Origin: Discostella pseudostelligera
Taxonomy: Eukaryota > Bacillariophyta > Thalassiosirophyceae > Thalassiosirales > Thalassiosiraceae
Length of the DNA stretch: 19,798 bases
Direction of reading: 5' to 3'
Assembly (NCBI GenBank): GCA_036940085.1
Contig: JALLBK010000160.1
Coordinates: 1-19,798, forward strand
A program made the translations under genes and the position numbers. The notes under the pieces were generated by a model that was not told the origin of the DNA, ran no database searches, and saw only the letters and a program-made list of their open reading frames with translations. Positions 1 to 8,870 of the stretch are shown one piece after another; the stretch's first letter is position 1, and each line of letters starts with the position of its first letter.

Positions 1-1079
1 ATTTAATTCTTATCGCGCTATCGCCGGGTAGTTGTATGTGTGTGCTAAAACTGTCATATTAGTTATTTTTCTTTCTTAGTCTACCCGGGCTTCCGATTAC
101 CCGAGTGTGTGGACAAAAATAACATAATCGTGACCGAGGATGTGTGGGTAGTCGGGTAGATAGTGGCGGGAGACATAAAGGGTGACAAAAGATCCACCAA
201 GAAGGTCTCTTCTGGAACTCTCTAGAGGTGATACTTCCAATTACCTACTAGATATCACGATCATCATTATCTTGACATGATCTCTTTCGCTGCAGGCTCC
301 ACCGCCTACGGGAGCGATGGAGGTGGCCAGGCTCCCGCAACTCCCTCGTTGTCTTCTTCCGCACGCAAAAGCGCCGGCAATGGTTTCGTACATTGCCAAA
401 AAATAAAAATATTCCAGCGAAACTACAATGGCCACCACCGGGGGCGTCCGCCATGAGCTTGTGTTCGCTCGTCCAGCCTCGACCACATCCACAACATACA
501 AAACAAATGCCTATTACTATTACAATGACCCGCTACGAGTAGTGATGGCCAACACTTAGATACAGCTCTCATTCTCAACTCTCCGCTCTCTCATCTTGAA
601 GGTCCTCGGGTTGCCACCGTCGTCGTCATCCTCTTGTACTGCGACCTCACCGTCATCGATGTCTGTGGTAACAAATCCATTGGTATTTGTAGCTGCGGTA
701 GAGGAAGCCCCAACAATTATTGAAAATGGTGCCCTAACCTCAATTTGGCAGCAATAGCAGATACGTTGCCGTCGTGGGCTGAACATGACGAGAACCAACC
801 CAGTCATTACAGCCCGCGCTCTCCACCCAATCATAGTGAATGACAACTATGATACGTTATAATCATCACCGTCGACGTACCATTCGACGCACATTAACAC
901 TCACACGGAGGGCTGACAAAGAAATGGGTGGCACTGATACTGAAGGTGTCAGTGGTGGTAGTTGGTAGTGGTGGGTGGTGGGTGGTGGAGGTGTTAACGA
1001 TAGCGTCGATCACAAGAAATGCAATGAGGCATGGAAAGTCAACCGTTAGGTAATCAATACAGACATGGAGTTTAGCTAT
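1..1079. other. Intergenic stretch, no convincing gene
   Basis: No reading frame here has a recognisable domain or convincing protein-like composition. The longest is a 96-codon minus-strand frame at 556-846 with one short hydrophobic run and an Asp-rich patch; it could be a stray exon or chance. The first 160 bases hold four copies of CGGGTA or its complement (near 25, 82, 99 and 154). The end (953-993) is a run of GGT/GTG. The stretch probably contains the 3' flank of the coiled-coil gene that ends at 1080. Confidence 0.6.
953..993 (+). repeat. GGT/GTG-rich simple repeat
   Basis: About 40 bases made almost only of GGT, GGTG and TAGT units on the plus strand, with many GG and GGG runs. Such a strand could fold into a two-layer G-quadruplex. 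It lies just downstream of the minus-strand coiled-coil gene. No function is shown; it may be simple-sequence noise. Confidence 0.6.
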
Positions 1080-2406
1080 CTACAATTTGATTGCCGAGAA
1101 CCGATCTTGAATGGAAGATATTATGCTACTCTCCAAATTATTTAGAACACTGCTGCGCTGACGACGTTCATCGTCAAGTGTCGTCTTGAGAGCACGTAAT
1201 GATCCGTCACAACTATCCTTGCTCTGTTGAAACTGCTCTACTTTCGCATTGAGAGATTCAACATTTACCTCCAGACGATCTCTTGATTTATTGGACTGTA
1301 TCATAGGAATTTGGAAACTTATTTGACGATGATTGGTTGTAATTCAGAGGTACGTGCAAACACTGAATTCACACCTGGTCGAGTTCGGTTTGTAAACTTC
1401 TGCAACGCGCAATTTGGCCTTCTAGTTCATGAGTAGCTTTCTCGATACGTCTCTCTGTTTCTGCATTATTCTTGGTTAACATGTCTGTTTCATTGACTAA
1501 TCGGATACGTTGTTGATGGAGCTGTTCGGTGAGGTTTGTAATTTGATGCTTGGCTGATTCAAGTGCAATTTTCAACTTCTCCAACTCAATGCTATGCAGA
1601 GCGGACATTTCCTTCCGCACGCTCTCTATGACACTATGCATGTTTTGATGAGTGCTCAACGCTTCTTGTCTTGCTTCGTCTGCACGGATAGATAAATGCC
1701 GCTCACGTTCTTCAGCCTTCGAAAGTTGTTCGTTTGCATTTTGAAGCTTTGCTTCCAGTATTTGCAGGCTGTGCTTTGCCTCTGCATGAGCGATTATGGT
1801 TGCATTATTTTCTCTCTGTTTTGATGTTTGGGCTGTATCACGAAGATTGTCTTGTAGGTGCTGAATTCTCTCCTCCTGCACGGTATTCCTCAATCTTAAT
1901 TTCTCAAGTTCTTGCAGAGCTTTGGAATGTTCTGACCGTAATTGTTCTTCCTTTGCCTTTTGATGTGACAAATCGGATTCCAGGGTGCTCACACGAGATA
2001 GCAGCTGATCTTCGGCTTGCTTTATATCAGTCTGAATAGACTCGATGACTTTTGATGCTCTATCGAGTTCCGCATCTTTGTCATTTAACTCAAGCATCCG
2101 AGCCTGTAAGTTGTCAGTTAGTTCGCGCAAGTCTTCTCTTAATAATGCATTTTCCTCCTCAAGTACTCGATTTCTTTCTCTCTCGGTACCCGATTCGATT
2201 TCAGCTGCAGTTGCATGATTTGTAGCAACAAGGAGATCGCGTTGAAGTCGTGCTACATCGTCTCCATGACCATGGCATGCCTGTGTGAGATTTGCAGAAT
2301 CGAATTCGAGATCCTCATCGGCATTGGTATAGACGCCCGAGGAACCTCGCCGCTGGCTTCCTCGAGGGAAAGGAACACCGCTGATGAGCTCGATTTCCTG
2401 CCACAT
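1080..2406 (-). CDS. Coiled-coil protein of unknown function (two exons)
   Basis: Model: complement of 1375-2406 joined to 1080-1295, giving 415 aa if translation begins at the Met at 2406. From about residue 50 to the end the protein is almost entirely heptad-like coiled coil rich in Glu, Gln, Lys, Leu and Arg, with no enzyme motif, signal peptide or membrane segment. The 79-base intron is supported because both flanking frames are coiled coil and join in phase 0 (LDQ to SNK). The start is uncertain: the frame stays open upstream of 2406, and a candidate extra 5' exon lies at 2426-2534. The gene is divergent from the DM10/EF-hand flagellar gene, with only about 75-200 bp between starts, which suggests a shared promoter and perhaps a cytoskeletal or axonemal role. 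That role is inferred from position only; coiled coils are not diagnostic of family. Confidence 0.72.
1296..1374 (-). other. Intron in coiled-coil gene
   Basis: A 79-base GT-AG intron on the minus strand. The donor is CAG|GTGTGA and the acceptor ATACAG|TCC, phase 0. Without removal, translation stops two codons after the donor (GTG TGA). Removal joins two coiled-coil frames directly. Confidence 0.8.
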
Positions 2407-2425
2407 CGACGCAATTTGGATTAAC

Positions 2426-2534
2426 TTTGAAATGAGACGGTTGCATCGGTTTTTGTCGTTGGCACACGTGAACGTGGTGCGCCTTCTGTGAATTTAAATT
2501 CGCCGAGCGTCAGGGATTTCGATTGGAACAACAT
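2426..2534 (-). other. Candidate 5' coding exon of the coiled-coil gene
   Basis: On the minus strand a frame beginning with Met at 2534 (MLFQSKSLTLGEFKFTEG) reads for 36 codons with protein-like composition and then stops in the next codon. Splicing from the donor at 2425 (AAA|GTTAAT) to an acceptor ending at 2361 (TTTCCCTCGAG|GA), a 65-base intron, would join it in frame to the coiled-coil frame, giving a VSFQ-RSQRRG junction. The acceptor has a pyrimidine-rich tract. If correct, the Met at 2406 is intronic and not the start. The donor is not a strong consensus, so this is an alternative model only. Confidence 0.4.
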
Positions 2535-2608
2535 TCGTCGAAGGTCTTCAGGTTCATGTCTGGGATTATGTACTGATTGAAAGCGGTGTCTCTCGCTCTC
2601 TGAAAGTC
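2535..2608. promoter_or_regulatory. Putative bidirectional promoter region
   Basis: The coiled-coil gene (minus) and the DM10/EF-hand gene (plus) diverge from this interval. Whichever coiled-coil start is correct, the starts are only 75-203 bp apart, so both promoters must overlap or share elements. I see no clear TATA box; the call rests on gene arrangement alone. Confidence 0.4.
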
Positions 2609-4531
2609 ATGACCGGAACTCATTATCCAACCGACTTGCCTGCCCAGCCTGGCTTCCGCCCAAATAATTTTCCTCCCGCTTCAAGTGCTAAGACCCAGTC
2701 ATTAAAGTTTGTCAACGGTTACATGATGGCTCAATCTTCATTGCCAGCAAAAAGTACGAGCAGTCCAACTCGAACGTCTTCAGATAGCAGCCCAAATTTA
2801 GCTCACAACATCGGCACGATCAAGGAGGTCCAAGATCCAACCAATGTATCAGGAAGGTACAGTTTTATTCGAAAGAAGGCTGATCGTGAGAACAGCAAAA
2901 TTGCTCTGCCATTTTGTCCTGAATCGAAACTTCCTCCATTCCTTGAGCACGATCGTCGAGTTCTACTGTTCAGTGCATACTATGAAGAAGATATCCTTGA
3001 GAGCGCCATCGAAGAAAAGCGCATTCATTCTTGCGAGGTGTACTTTTATGTTGAGGATGGAACGATGGGGATAATTCAAACGAAGCAAGAGAATAGCGGA
3101 ATATTCCAGGGGCAGTTCCTTAGGAGAGGGAGGGTTTCAAAGCCAGATAGTTCTTGTTTCTATGAGATAGGTGACCTGAAAATTGGCAGCGAACTTCTGA
3201 TTTACAATCGAATATTCCGCATCGTTAGCTGCAATAAAAGCACGAGAGACTACGTGATGGAGTGTCACGGATGGGACGAGGATGATGTCAAAACGCTTCC
3301 CCTTCCACGCGATCAATTTGCAGAATCGAACAAGGCCAAGATGGATAGAGAGAGCGGTGTACCGGGGGTCGATAGGAAGCGAAAGACGAACGACCTGAAA
3401 CAAGTCATGGAGTCCATATTGGGCAAAGCATCCTCGATGTCCGATCGAGGCATGTTTCTCGAATGCGGAACAGATGCTCTTTGTTTTCATGTGCTCTGGG
3501 ATGATAGAGAAAGGCTTTATGGTGACATTCAGTATTTTCGACTAGTTTACTATCTAGCGGACAACACTGTTGAAATTATGCGGGCGAATGCTGCAAAAAG
3601 TGATGGGATGGATTCATTCAACAAGCTTCTGAAGAGGTCAAAGCTTCCGAAGAATGGCCAAGTTTCAGACACTGATTGCTACACATGGAATGATCTCGCT
3701 ATCGGCCAAACAGTGAATGTGTTCGGGCGCACTATGCTAATTGCAGGGTGTGATTCCTTTACTCGCCAATACTATTTGTCTAAGGGCACCACTCTGCAAG
3801 AGGACATGCCACTGCAAATTACGGAGAAGAAGTTTGAGGTTAAGAGGGTCATCCCTCCATACAATGGATTCGGAACCGAAGAAGATTCGCTGCGAAGTTG
3901 CACCGGTGGTCTGAATCCTCCGCCGCCAAAGAAGGACTTGTCGAAAATGAGAGATAAGACCGGCGTAGTGCTACGGTTCAATGCTCAATTAATCAGTGAT
4001 AAATCTGATGATATCGCTCGCCGATTTGTGGTGAGTTTCTTTATGGAAGACAACACCATTGCTATCCGGGAGCCCCCCGTAAAGAATAGTGGGGTCATGG
4101 GCGGGAACTTCCTTCGCCGACAGGCCGTGAAACAAGATAATGGCTCATATGTCGCTCCAAAAGACATGTACGTTGGAAATAGCGTGAGCATTGTCGGTCA
4201 TCGGTTCTTGCTCCTCAATGCGGACGAATTCACTTATCGGTTGATGGAATGTGATGAAAGCACGTTTCCTTACAGTGATTTCAGCAGGTTGCAAGACATT
4301 TTAGCATCAAAGCACAACGAAATTAAGTCATACTTCATTGCAAACTACGAAGGCAATGGAATATTAGACGAGGACGGCTTGGCACAATGCTGCAAGTCTA
4401 TCGGGCTTGGAATGAACAAGCAAGAACTCATGACAATATGGAGAAAGCTAGATAAGAAAGGGAAAGGTAAGGTGGCGTTTACCAAGTTGCTACAGCTTGC
4501 AACGGAAGATTTATTCGGTTCGCAGGGGTAG
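2609..4531 (+). CDS. DM10-domain/EF-hand axonemal protein, EFHC1/Rib72 family
   Basis: A single-exon gene of 640 aa, close to the family's usual length. Family members are microtubule inner proteins inside the A-tubule of ciliary and flagellar doublets. The N-terminus (LPxxPGF then VNGYMM, residues 10-40) resembles the conserved start of EFHC1/EFHC2, which supports this Met. Three DM10 domains follow at about 112-220, 275-398 and 447-552; the first and third share an NSG...G.FLRR block (162-173 and 493-504), and each ends in a segment like F(R/L)(I/L)...D.FT. The C-terminus (about 565-635) is an EF-hand pair, but the loops look degenerate: near 579-590 and 615-626 the last acidic ligand is Gly or Lys, so calcium binding is doubtful. 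The gene is intact with no frameshift. It is divergent from a coiled-coil gene and convergent with the JmjC gene. The family call is firm; the exact orthologue (EFHC1, EFHC2, Rib72A or Rib72B) is not resolved. Confidence 0.93.
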   Translation: MTGTHYPTDLPAQPGFRPNNFPPASSAKTQSLKFVNGYMMAQSSLPAKSTSSPTRTSSDSSPNLAHNIGTIKEVQDPTNVSGRYSFIRKKADRENSKIALPFCPESKLPPFLEHDRRVLLFSAYYEEDILESAIEEKRIHSCEVYFYVEDGTMGIIQTKQENSGIFQGQFLRRGRVSKPDSSCFYEIGDLKIGSELLIYNRIFRIVSCNKSTRDYVMECHGWDEDDVKTLPLPRDQFAESNKAKMDRESGVPGVDRKRKTNDLKQVMESILGKASSMSDRGMFLECGTDALCFHVLWDDRERLYGDIQYFRLVYYLADNTVEIMRANAAKSDGMDSFNKLLKRSKLPKNGQVSDTDCYTWNDLAIGQTVNVFGRTMLIAGCDSFTRQYYLSKGTTLQEDMPLQITEKKFEVKRVIPPYNGFGTEEDSLRSCTGGLNPPPPKKDLSKMRDKTGVVLRFNAQLISDKSDDIARRFVVSFFMEDNTIAIREPPVKNSGVMGGNFLRRQAVKQDNGSYVAPKDMYVGNSVSIVGHRFLLLNADEFTYRLMECDESTFPYSDFSRLQDILASKHNEIKSYFIANYEGNGILDEDGLAQCCKSIGLGMNKQELMTIWRKLDKKGKGKVAFTKLLQLATEDLFGSQG

Positions 4532-4583
4532 ACCAGTCACGAAATAGAACAATAAGTCGATAAAATATGTAATGAATTCAATT

Positions 4584-7130
4584 TTATCCTGTCTGCACAC
4601 TTGTGTCTTCTGCCTCAACAAGCATCGTTGCCAGAATACCCTCGTTGAGTAGGGCTTGGGCAATCTCCATTTTGTCCTCGATATCTCCGTGGATCAAGTC
4701 TTTTACCATTATCCAATGAGGCTCCACCGTCGTAAGTAGTTGTTCCAATGCCGGTGCGTCGTCAATCTCAAACTCCATTGGGCTCAACGGCGTACCACGA
4801 AACACGCGAGAGTTATCGAGGCAGTGATACAGCACGGCCTTACCGTCTTCGACTACCAACCGAGCAATGTTTGGACGGACGATACGGCAGAGCGTGTTTG
4901 GCCAAATTTTTGTAGCGGCATTGTGATGATGAAGATTCTCTAAGGAAGACGCTGCAGTATCGTTCGACATTCCCTCCTTTGTAAGACATCGTTCTGGCTC
5001 GAGCAATGCGGGTGGAAGACGATCTGACAGGAATCGTTTCCCAATCTGATCGCACGCATCGTCCAGCATCGACATGGCCTGTTTGCAGACCCTCATTATG
5101 CGCTTCTTTGCCTCCTCTTTGAATTTCTTCCGGCATGCCATAATCCGCTGCCTTGCCCGATTCTCCTCGTCCATCAGCTCCTCATCTCCGTTTCTTTCGC
5201 CATCGGGAGATGACTTTGCCTGTGCATCCATCGCCTGCTTCAGTCCTTCCGGAATCGATGAACCCTCATCATTGTCATCGTCATCCAGCTGATGCATTGT
5301 GCCCATGTAACCCAAAAAGTTGCGTGGCAGGCCATCTCTGAGACTGATGCTCTTATCACTTGCGGCGGCGCTTTCGAGGGCGTCCGGCATAAGAATATCC
5401 AGATAGTCTGCCCAACACCAGTTTTGCATGGCACTCACTGTCAAATGCAGCGAATGATCGTCGGCTATACCATTCACCTTGGTTTTATGATTAGATGGTG
5501 CACGCACCGTCTCAGCCTGATGAATCCAACCTCGGGGAATGTATAATAAGTCCCCTGGACCAAGTACGACATCCATTAATTCCCCATTGCCCATTTCCTC
5601 TACTTCACTTTCGGTGTAATCACGTGAGCTCTCGCGGGGTAATGTCTCTCGTTTGCTGAATGGAGCGTAGACCCTCCATCGCTTAAATCCCTCCAGTTGC
5701 AGGATGAATACATCAACATCATCGTAATGAGGAGCAAACCCTTGCGAAATGAGGGGTGTCAAATATGCATTTGATCCGACTTGGCACCCAAATTCACTTT
5801 CCAACAAACTGAGCAAGGCGTGAATGTTATCATTGTGTTCGTGCGGACGTAATAGTCGTAGGGTACAGTGGGATGTATCAACGTTGGTCCAGATATCCTT
5901 CGGGTTCGCAACGACAAATTCCACATCACCACCACCGTCGTCATCGTCGTCGACCTTCTTACCTCCCTTCATTTTACTCCTCTTCTTGGGTGGAGGGTCC
6001 AACATAATCCGCCGCCGCACTCCATTGCCCATGGCATCGGTGTATCTGGTAACATTCAAGTCCAAACCGTATCGTAATTTGTTCGTTTGAATAATCTCCT
6101 CGATGATTTTTCGATTGAGAAATCCATCAAGTCGAGCGGCATGCCGACTTATTGCATCGTTGTTCGTCTCATCATCTTCCTCCCCTTCTCTTTCGAGACA
6201 AGCCAGTAATGGCAGCTTGCCCCAATAATTTTCATAAAATTCATGCACAGTCACACCTGACGGAGATAGTAGTGAACTCAACAATATCCTAGCCCGAAGT
6301 TCGGTGGTTATATCTGGGATAATTTGCAGAGGATTAATCTCGCCTTCATCGTCATGCTTCAAAGAATTCCCATCAGATTCTTTATCCAAAAGTAAAATTT
6401 GCAAGGGAGTGAGGGTCGATAATAATTCCTCCACTTCTGGCTCTATCTCGGTGTCAGATTCTGGTGCATCCATTTTCTCATCGTCATCTTCCAATTCAGC
6501 AGTTTTAGATGTGTATTTAGCCGGCTTCAATACACTTGATGTATTGTTGCCCGCGATCTTCTCACTCTTATTATCTTTGAGTGCTTTGATCTTCGCCTTC
6601 TTATTCTTCTCCTTCGAACTGCTACTGCCACTGATATCGCTTCGACCTTGTTCGAGTAGATCATCGCAACAATCATCGTCATCGATGTCGTCAAATAATG
6701 CAAGACGGACCTTCTTTGACTTGGCTCCATTTCCATTATCCGCCACGCCTGATTCTTCATTATTTTCACCATCTTTACCATCACTATTACTACTTGCACC
6801 TGAAGAAGATATTTTAGCACGCTTCTTAGCTCGTTTCTTTGCAGCACGTGACATGCCACCTCCGCCATCACCACCTACACCTACACCGACGTGTTGATTC
6901 TTCTTCCTACCGCCACCGTCATCGCGGCTGCCGCTCGTCATCATTTCAGTTTGATCGTCATCATAATCTTCACTGTTGAAATCATCCGTAGTGGATTGCC
7001 CCCGTCGTTTGTCATGGTTGCGGTTGTTGCTACTGCTATTGCCTCGGCGCTTCGCCATGGTGGATTTTTGTTTTTGGTGGTGGTGTGGTAGGTGGTGGTC
7101 CGACGTTGTTTCCCGCCATTTTCGCACCAT
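4584..7130 (-). CDS. JmjC ribosomal oxygenase, NO66/MINA53 type
   Basis: An 848-aa uninterrupted frame. Known NO66 and MINA53 enzymes are nucleolar or nuclear Fe(II)/2-oxoglutarate dioxygenases that hydroxylate a histidine in ribosomal proteins (uL2/Rpl8 or uL15/Rpl27a). The JmjC core is clear: GFAPHYDDVDVFILQLEG holds the HxD pair (H468, D470), and LYIPRGWIHQAE holds the distal iron ligand (H537), followed by SLHLTVS, all typical of the group. A dimerisation helix region and a winged-helix-like C-terminus (about 740-835) follow. Residues 1-240 are a low-complexity acidic and basic extension with a probable nuclear/nucleolar signal (RAAKKRAKKRAK, 95-106), which makes the protein longer than animal NO66. 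Met25 (codon at 7056-7058) sits in CCACCATGG, a better start context than Met1, so the real protein may be 824 aa. NO66 versus MINA53 cannot be settled by eye; the long N-terminal extension favours NO66. Confidence 0.93.
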   Translation of the reverse strand: MVRKWRETTSDHHLPHHHQKQKSTMAKRRGNSSSNNRNHDKRRGQSTTDDFNSEDYDDDQTEMMTSGSRDDGGGRKKNQHVGVGVGGDGGGGMSRAAKKRAKKRAKISSSGASSNSDGKDGENNEESGVADNGNGAKSKKVRLALFDDIDDDDCCDDLLEQGRSDISGSSSSKEKNKKAKIKALKDNKSEKIAGNNTSSVLKPAKYTSKTAELEDDDEKMDAPESDTEIEPEVEELLSTLTPLQILLLDKESDGNSLKHDDEGEINPLQIIPDITTELRARILLSSLLSPSGVTVHEFYENYWGKLPLLACLEREGEEDDETNNDAISRHAARLDGFLNRKIIEEIIQTNKLRYGLDLNVTRYTDAMGNGVRRRIMLDPPPKKRSKMKGGKKVDDDDDGGGDVEFVVANPKDIWTNVDTSHCTLRLLRPHEHNDNIHALLSLLESEFGCQVGSNAYLTPLISQGFAPHYDDVDVFILQLEGFKRWRVYAPFSKRETLPRESSRDYTESEVEEMGNGELMDVVLGPGDLLYIPRGWIHQAETVRAPSNHKTKVNGIADDHSLHLTVSAMQNWCWADYLDILMPDALESAAASDKSISLRDGLPRNFLGYMGTMHQLDDDDNDEGSSIPEGLKQAMDAQAKSSPDGERNGDEELMDEENRARQRIMACRKKFKEEAKKRIMRVCKQAMSMLDDACDQIGKRFLSDRLPPALLEPERCLTKEGMSNDTAASSLENLHHHNAATKIWPNTLCRIVRPNIARLVVEDGKAVLYHCLDNSRVFRGTPLSPMEFEIDDAPALEQLLTTVEPHWIMVKDLIHGDIEDKMEIAQALLNEGILATMLVEAEDTSVQTG

Positions 7131-7227
7131 AATCTTCTTCTTCCCGCATTTTTGTGAAGAAGTACGTAGATAGTAGAGTATCTTCTACTCCTAAGAGGTA
7201 CGATACTCCTAGGAGTAAGAAGATAAT
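7131..7227. promoter_or_regulatory. Upstream region of the JmjC gene, with palindrome
   Basis: This 97-bp interval separates the JmjC start from the Harbinger element. It contains TACTCCTA near 7186 and a perfect 14-bp palindrome, TACTCCTAGGAGTA, at 7204-7217. The palindrome could be a factor site or a chance stem. The transposon inserted directly behind it, so the native upstream region of the JmjC gene has been displaced by about 2.9 kb. Confidence 0.35.
7225..7227. repeat. Target site duplication, left (AAT)
   Basis: AAT immediately before the left terminal repeat, matched by AAT at 10129-10131 just after the right one. Three bases is the duplication length of PIF/Harbinger insertions. 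Confidence 0.65.
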
Positions 7228-7265
7228 GGAGCTATCTCAAAATTAATTTTGCGCACAAAATCACA
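7228..7265 (+). repeat. Left terminal inverted repeat of Harbinger element
   Basis: This 38-bp repeat starts GGAGCTATCTCAAAATTAA and ends GCGCACAAAATCACA. It pairs with the reverse complement of 10091-10128 with one substitution and two one-base indels. Downstream, TTTTGTGA recurs within 60 bp (7279 and 7293), as expected of transposase or Myb-partner binding sites. Confidence 0.9.
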
Positions 7266-7583
7266 AGCTCACAAATTGCTTTTGTGAATGTGCTTTTGTG
7301 AGGAGATTTGTTCCCAAAATGGCCAAATCACAATTATCTAGCGAAGCAGCCTGCTTGCCAATCTATGCTAAAAAATGTTGTTGGAGCTCGCAGGAGCTCG
7401 CGGCCTCACTGGCGGGAAAGTCCTACGCTACTCGCTGCAGTACAATTATCAAGTGGTGCACCGACCACCTTCTTCCGAATGCTCTCACTCATTCTAGAAG
7501 ATATCTACCATAGTCTACCATAGACACTCTATCATCATTCGTCTCTGGTAATCTCCATTCACCATAGCACCGCTGCACTTACA

Positions 7584-8812
7584 ATGAGATATTATTGGTA
7601 TTATTTTATGTTCTTGTTGGCCATTGAGGAGCGGGAGCGGGAGAGAGAGAGGGAAGAATGGGAGAAGAGGCCGTACAAGCGTCAGCATTCTCGCTACCAA
7701 AAGCGCTTCTATCATTCACTGAGTGCTGCGGAGTGTCAACTCCGCCAGCGGCGCATTCCTCGCGATTCGCTCCTCAATGTTCACGAGACGACCTCTTGGC
7801 GGAAGCTCTATTATTCATACAACAACCAGGCATTGATTACAGCTACTGGGCTTGATCATCCAACGTTCGAGTATTTGTTGGGTAAATTCCAACCAATTTT
7901 CGATTCCACAACTCCCTTTGGTTCCGACAAAGAAAGGTATATCAAAACATCAACTAGAGGGAGGAGACGGAAAGTTTTGGCTATGGATTGTTTGGGATTG
8001 GTGTTGGTGTGGACAAGAACCCAGGGATCATTGTTTTCATTGCAGATGGATTTCGGTTTGTCGATGACCAATCTCACCGACTATCTTCGTTTCGGTCGTC
8101 GCATAGTTGTTGAGGTGTTGAAGAATGACAAATATGCTAGGATTGCCATTCCTTCTCCTGAAAAGGTAGATGAATATAAACAAGCAATCTCGGCAAAGTA
8201 CCCGATTCTCGACGATGTGTGGGCATCAATGGATGGTCTCAAGACACCCATACAGCAGGCTGGTTCAACTAAGAAACAATCATATTTTTACAATGGGTGG
8301 AAACATGGCCACTTTGTTGTTTCGGTGTTTGTCTTCTGTCCGGATGGAACAATTCCAATTGCATTCATGAACTGTCCTGGTACAAGACATGACAGTACGG
8401 TTTCAGAATGGGGTGATATATACAATAAACTTGAGAGAGTGTTTGAGGAGACCGGAGGTATTTGCTGTGTTGATTCGGCTTTTCGAATGAGGAATTGCCC
8501 ATACATCATCAAATCTTCGCAGAATAATTTGATAGGAAATGGGGCCACGCCAGAAGAGGTAAGATGTGACATAGCAAGGAAGCGTGCAGCGACTTCAATG
8601 CCGCAGAGTGGGGGATGAGGGGAGTCCAGTCATCGTTCCCCCGACTTTATGATCGTATGAGGTTCGAGACAAAAGGGGAGAGAATAATTGCAATCAAGAT
8701 GATGGCGTTGGTGTACAATCTACATGCATGGCTAGTTGGAATCAACCAGACTAAAAATGTCTACATGCCTGCATTACGTAATGAGGCAAGGGGATGCATT
8801 CGTAGTTATTAA
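7584..8812 (+). pseudogene. Harbinger transposase (DDE_4), frameshifted
   Basis: The first frame (7584-8618, 344 codons) holds a basic N-terminus, a helix-rich region (about 85-185) and the start of the DDE_4 nuclease: first Asp in ASMDGLKTP (D217), second Asp in CPGTRHDSTVSEWG (D270), and the CCVDSAF block (296). After TSM near 8600 the frame breaks. The expected continuation, AEWGMRGVQSSFPRLYDRM, resumes in another frame from about 8604 to the stop at 8812. Family alignments normally have about three residues (R-Q-x) between TSM and AEWGM where only two bases remain here, so a small deletion of about 7 bases is likely. The third catalytic acid (Glu of AEWGM) lies beyond the break, so no complete catalytic triad is translated. 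A GTAAGA donor at 8560 could create a 50-base intron restoring frame, but it would remove conserved protein, so I prefer a frameshift. Confidence 0.9.
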
Positions 8813-8870
8813 AACCCTAATCACCGTTTACACCAAGCATTACTATCCATACCCACTCCCATCAGCTGAG

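Noticed and set aside
556..846. A 96-codon minus-strand frame with a short hydrophobic run
   Set aside because: No family resemblance, no supporting neighbour exon; kept only as a remark in the intergenic entry.
6304..6897. A 197-codon plus-strand Ser/Leu-rich frame
   Set aside because: It is the antisense shadow of the low-complexity N-terminus of the JmjC gene.
8560..8609. A 50-base GTAAGA...CAGAG intron that would restore the transposase frame
   Set aside because: It would delete the conserved segment leading to TSM and AEWGM; a small deletion explains the data better, though splicing is not excluded.
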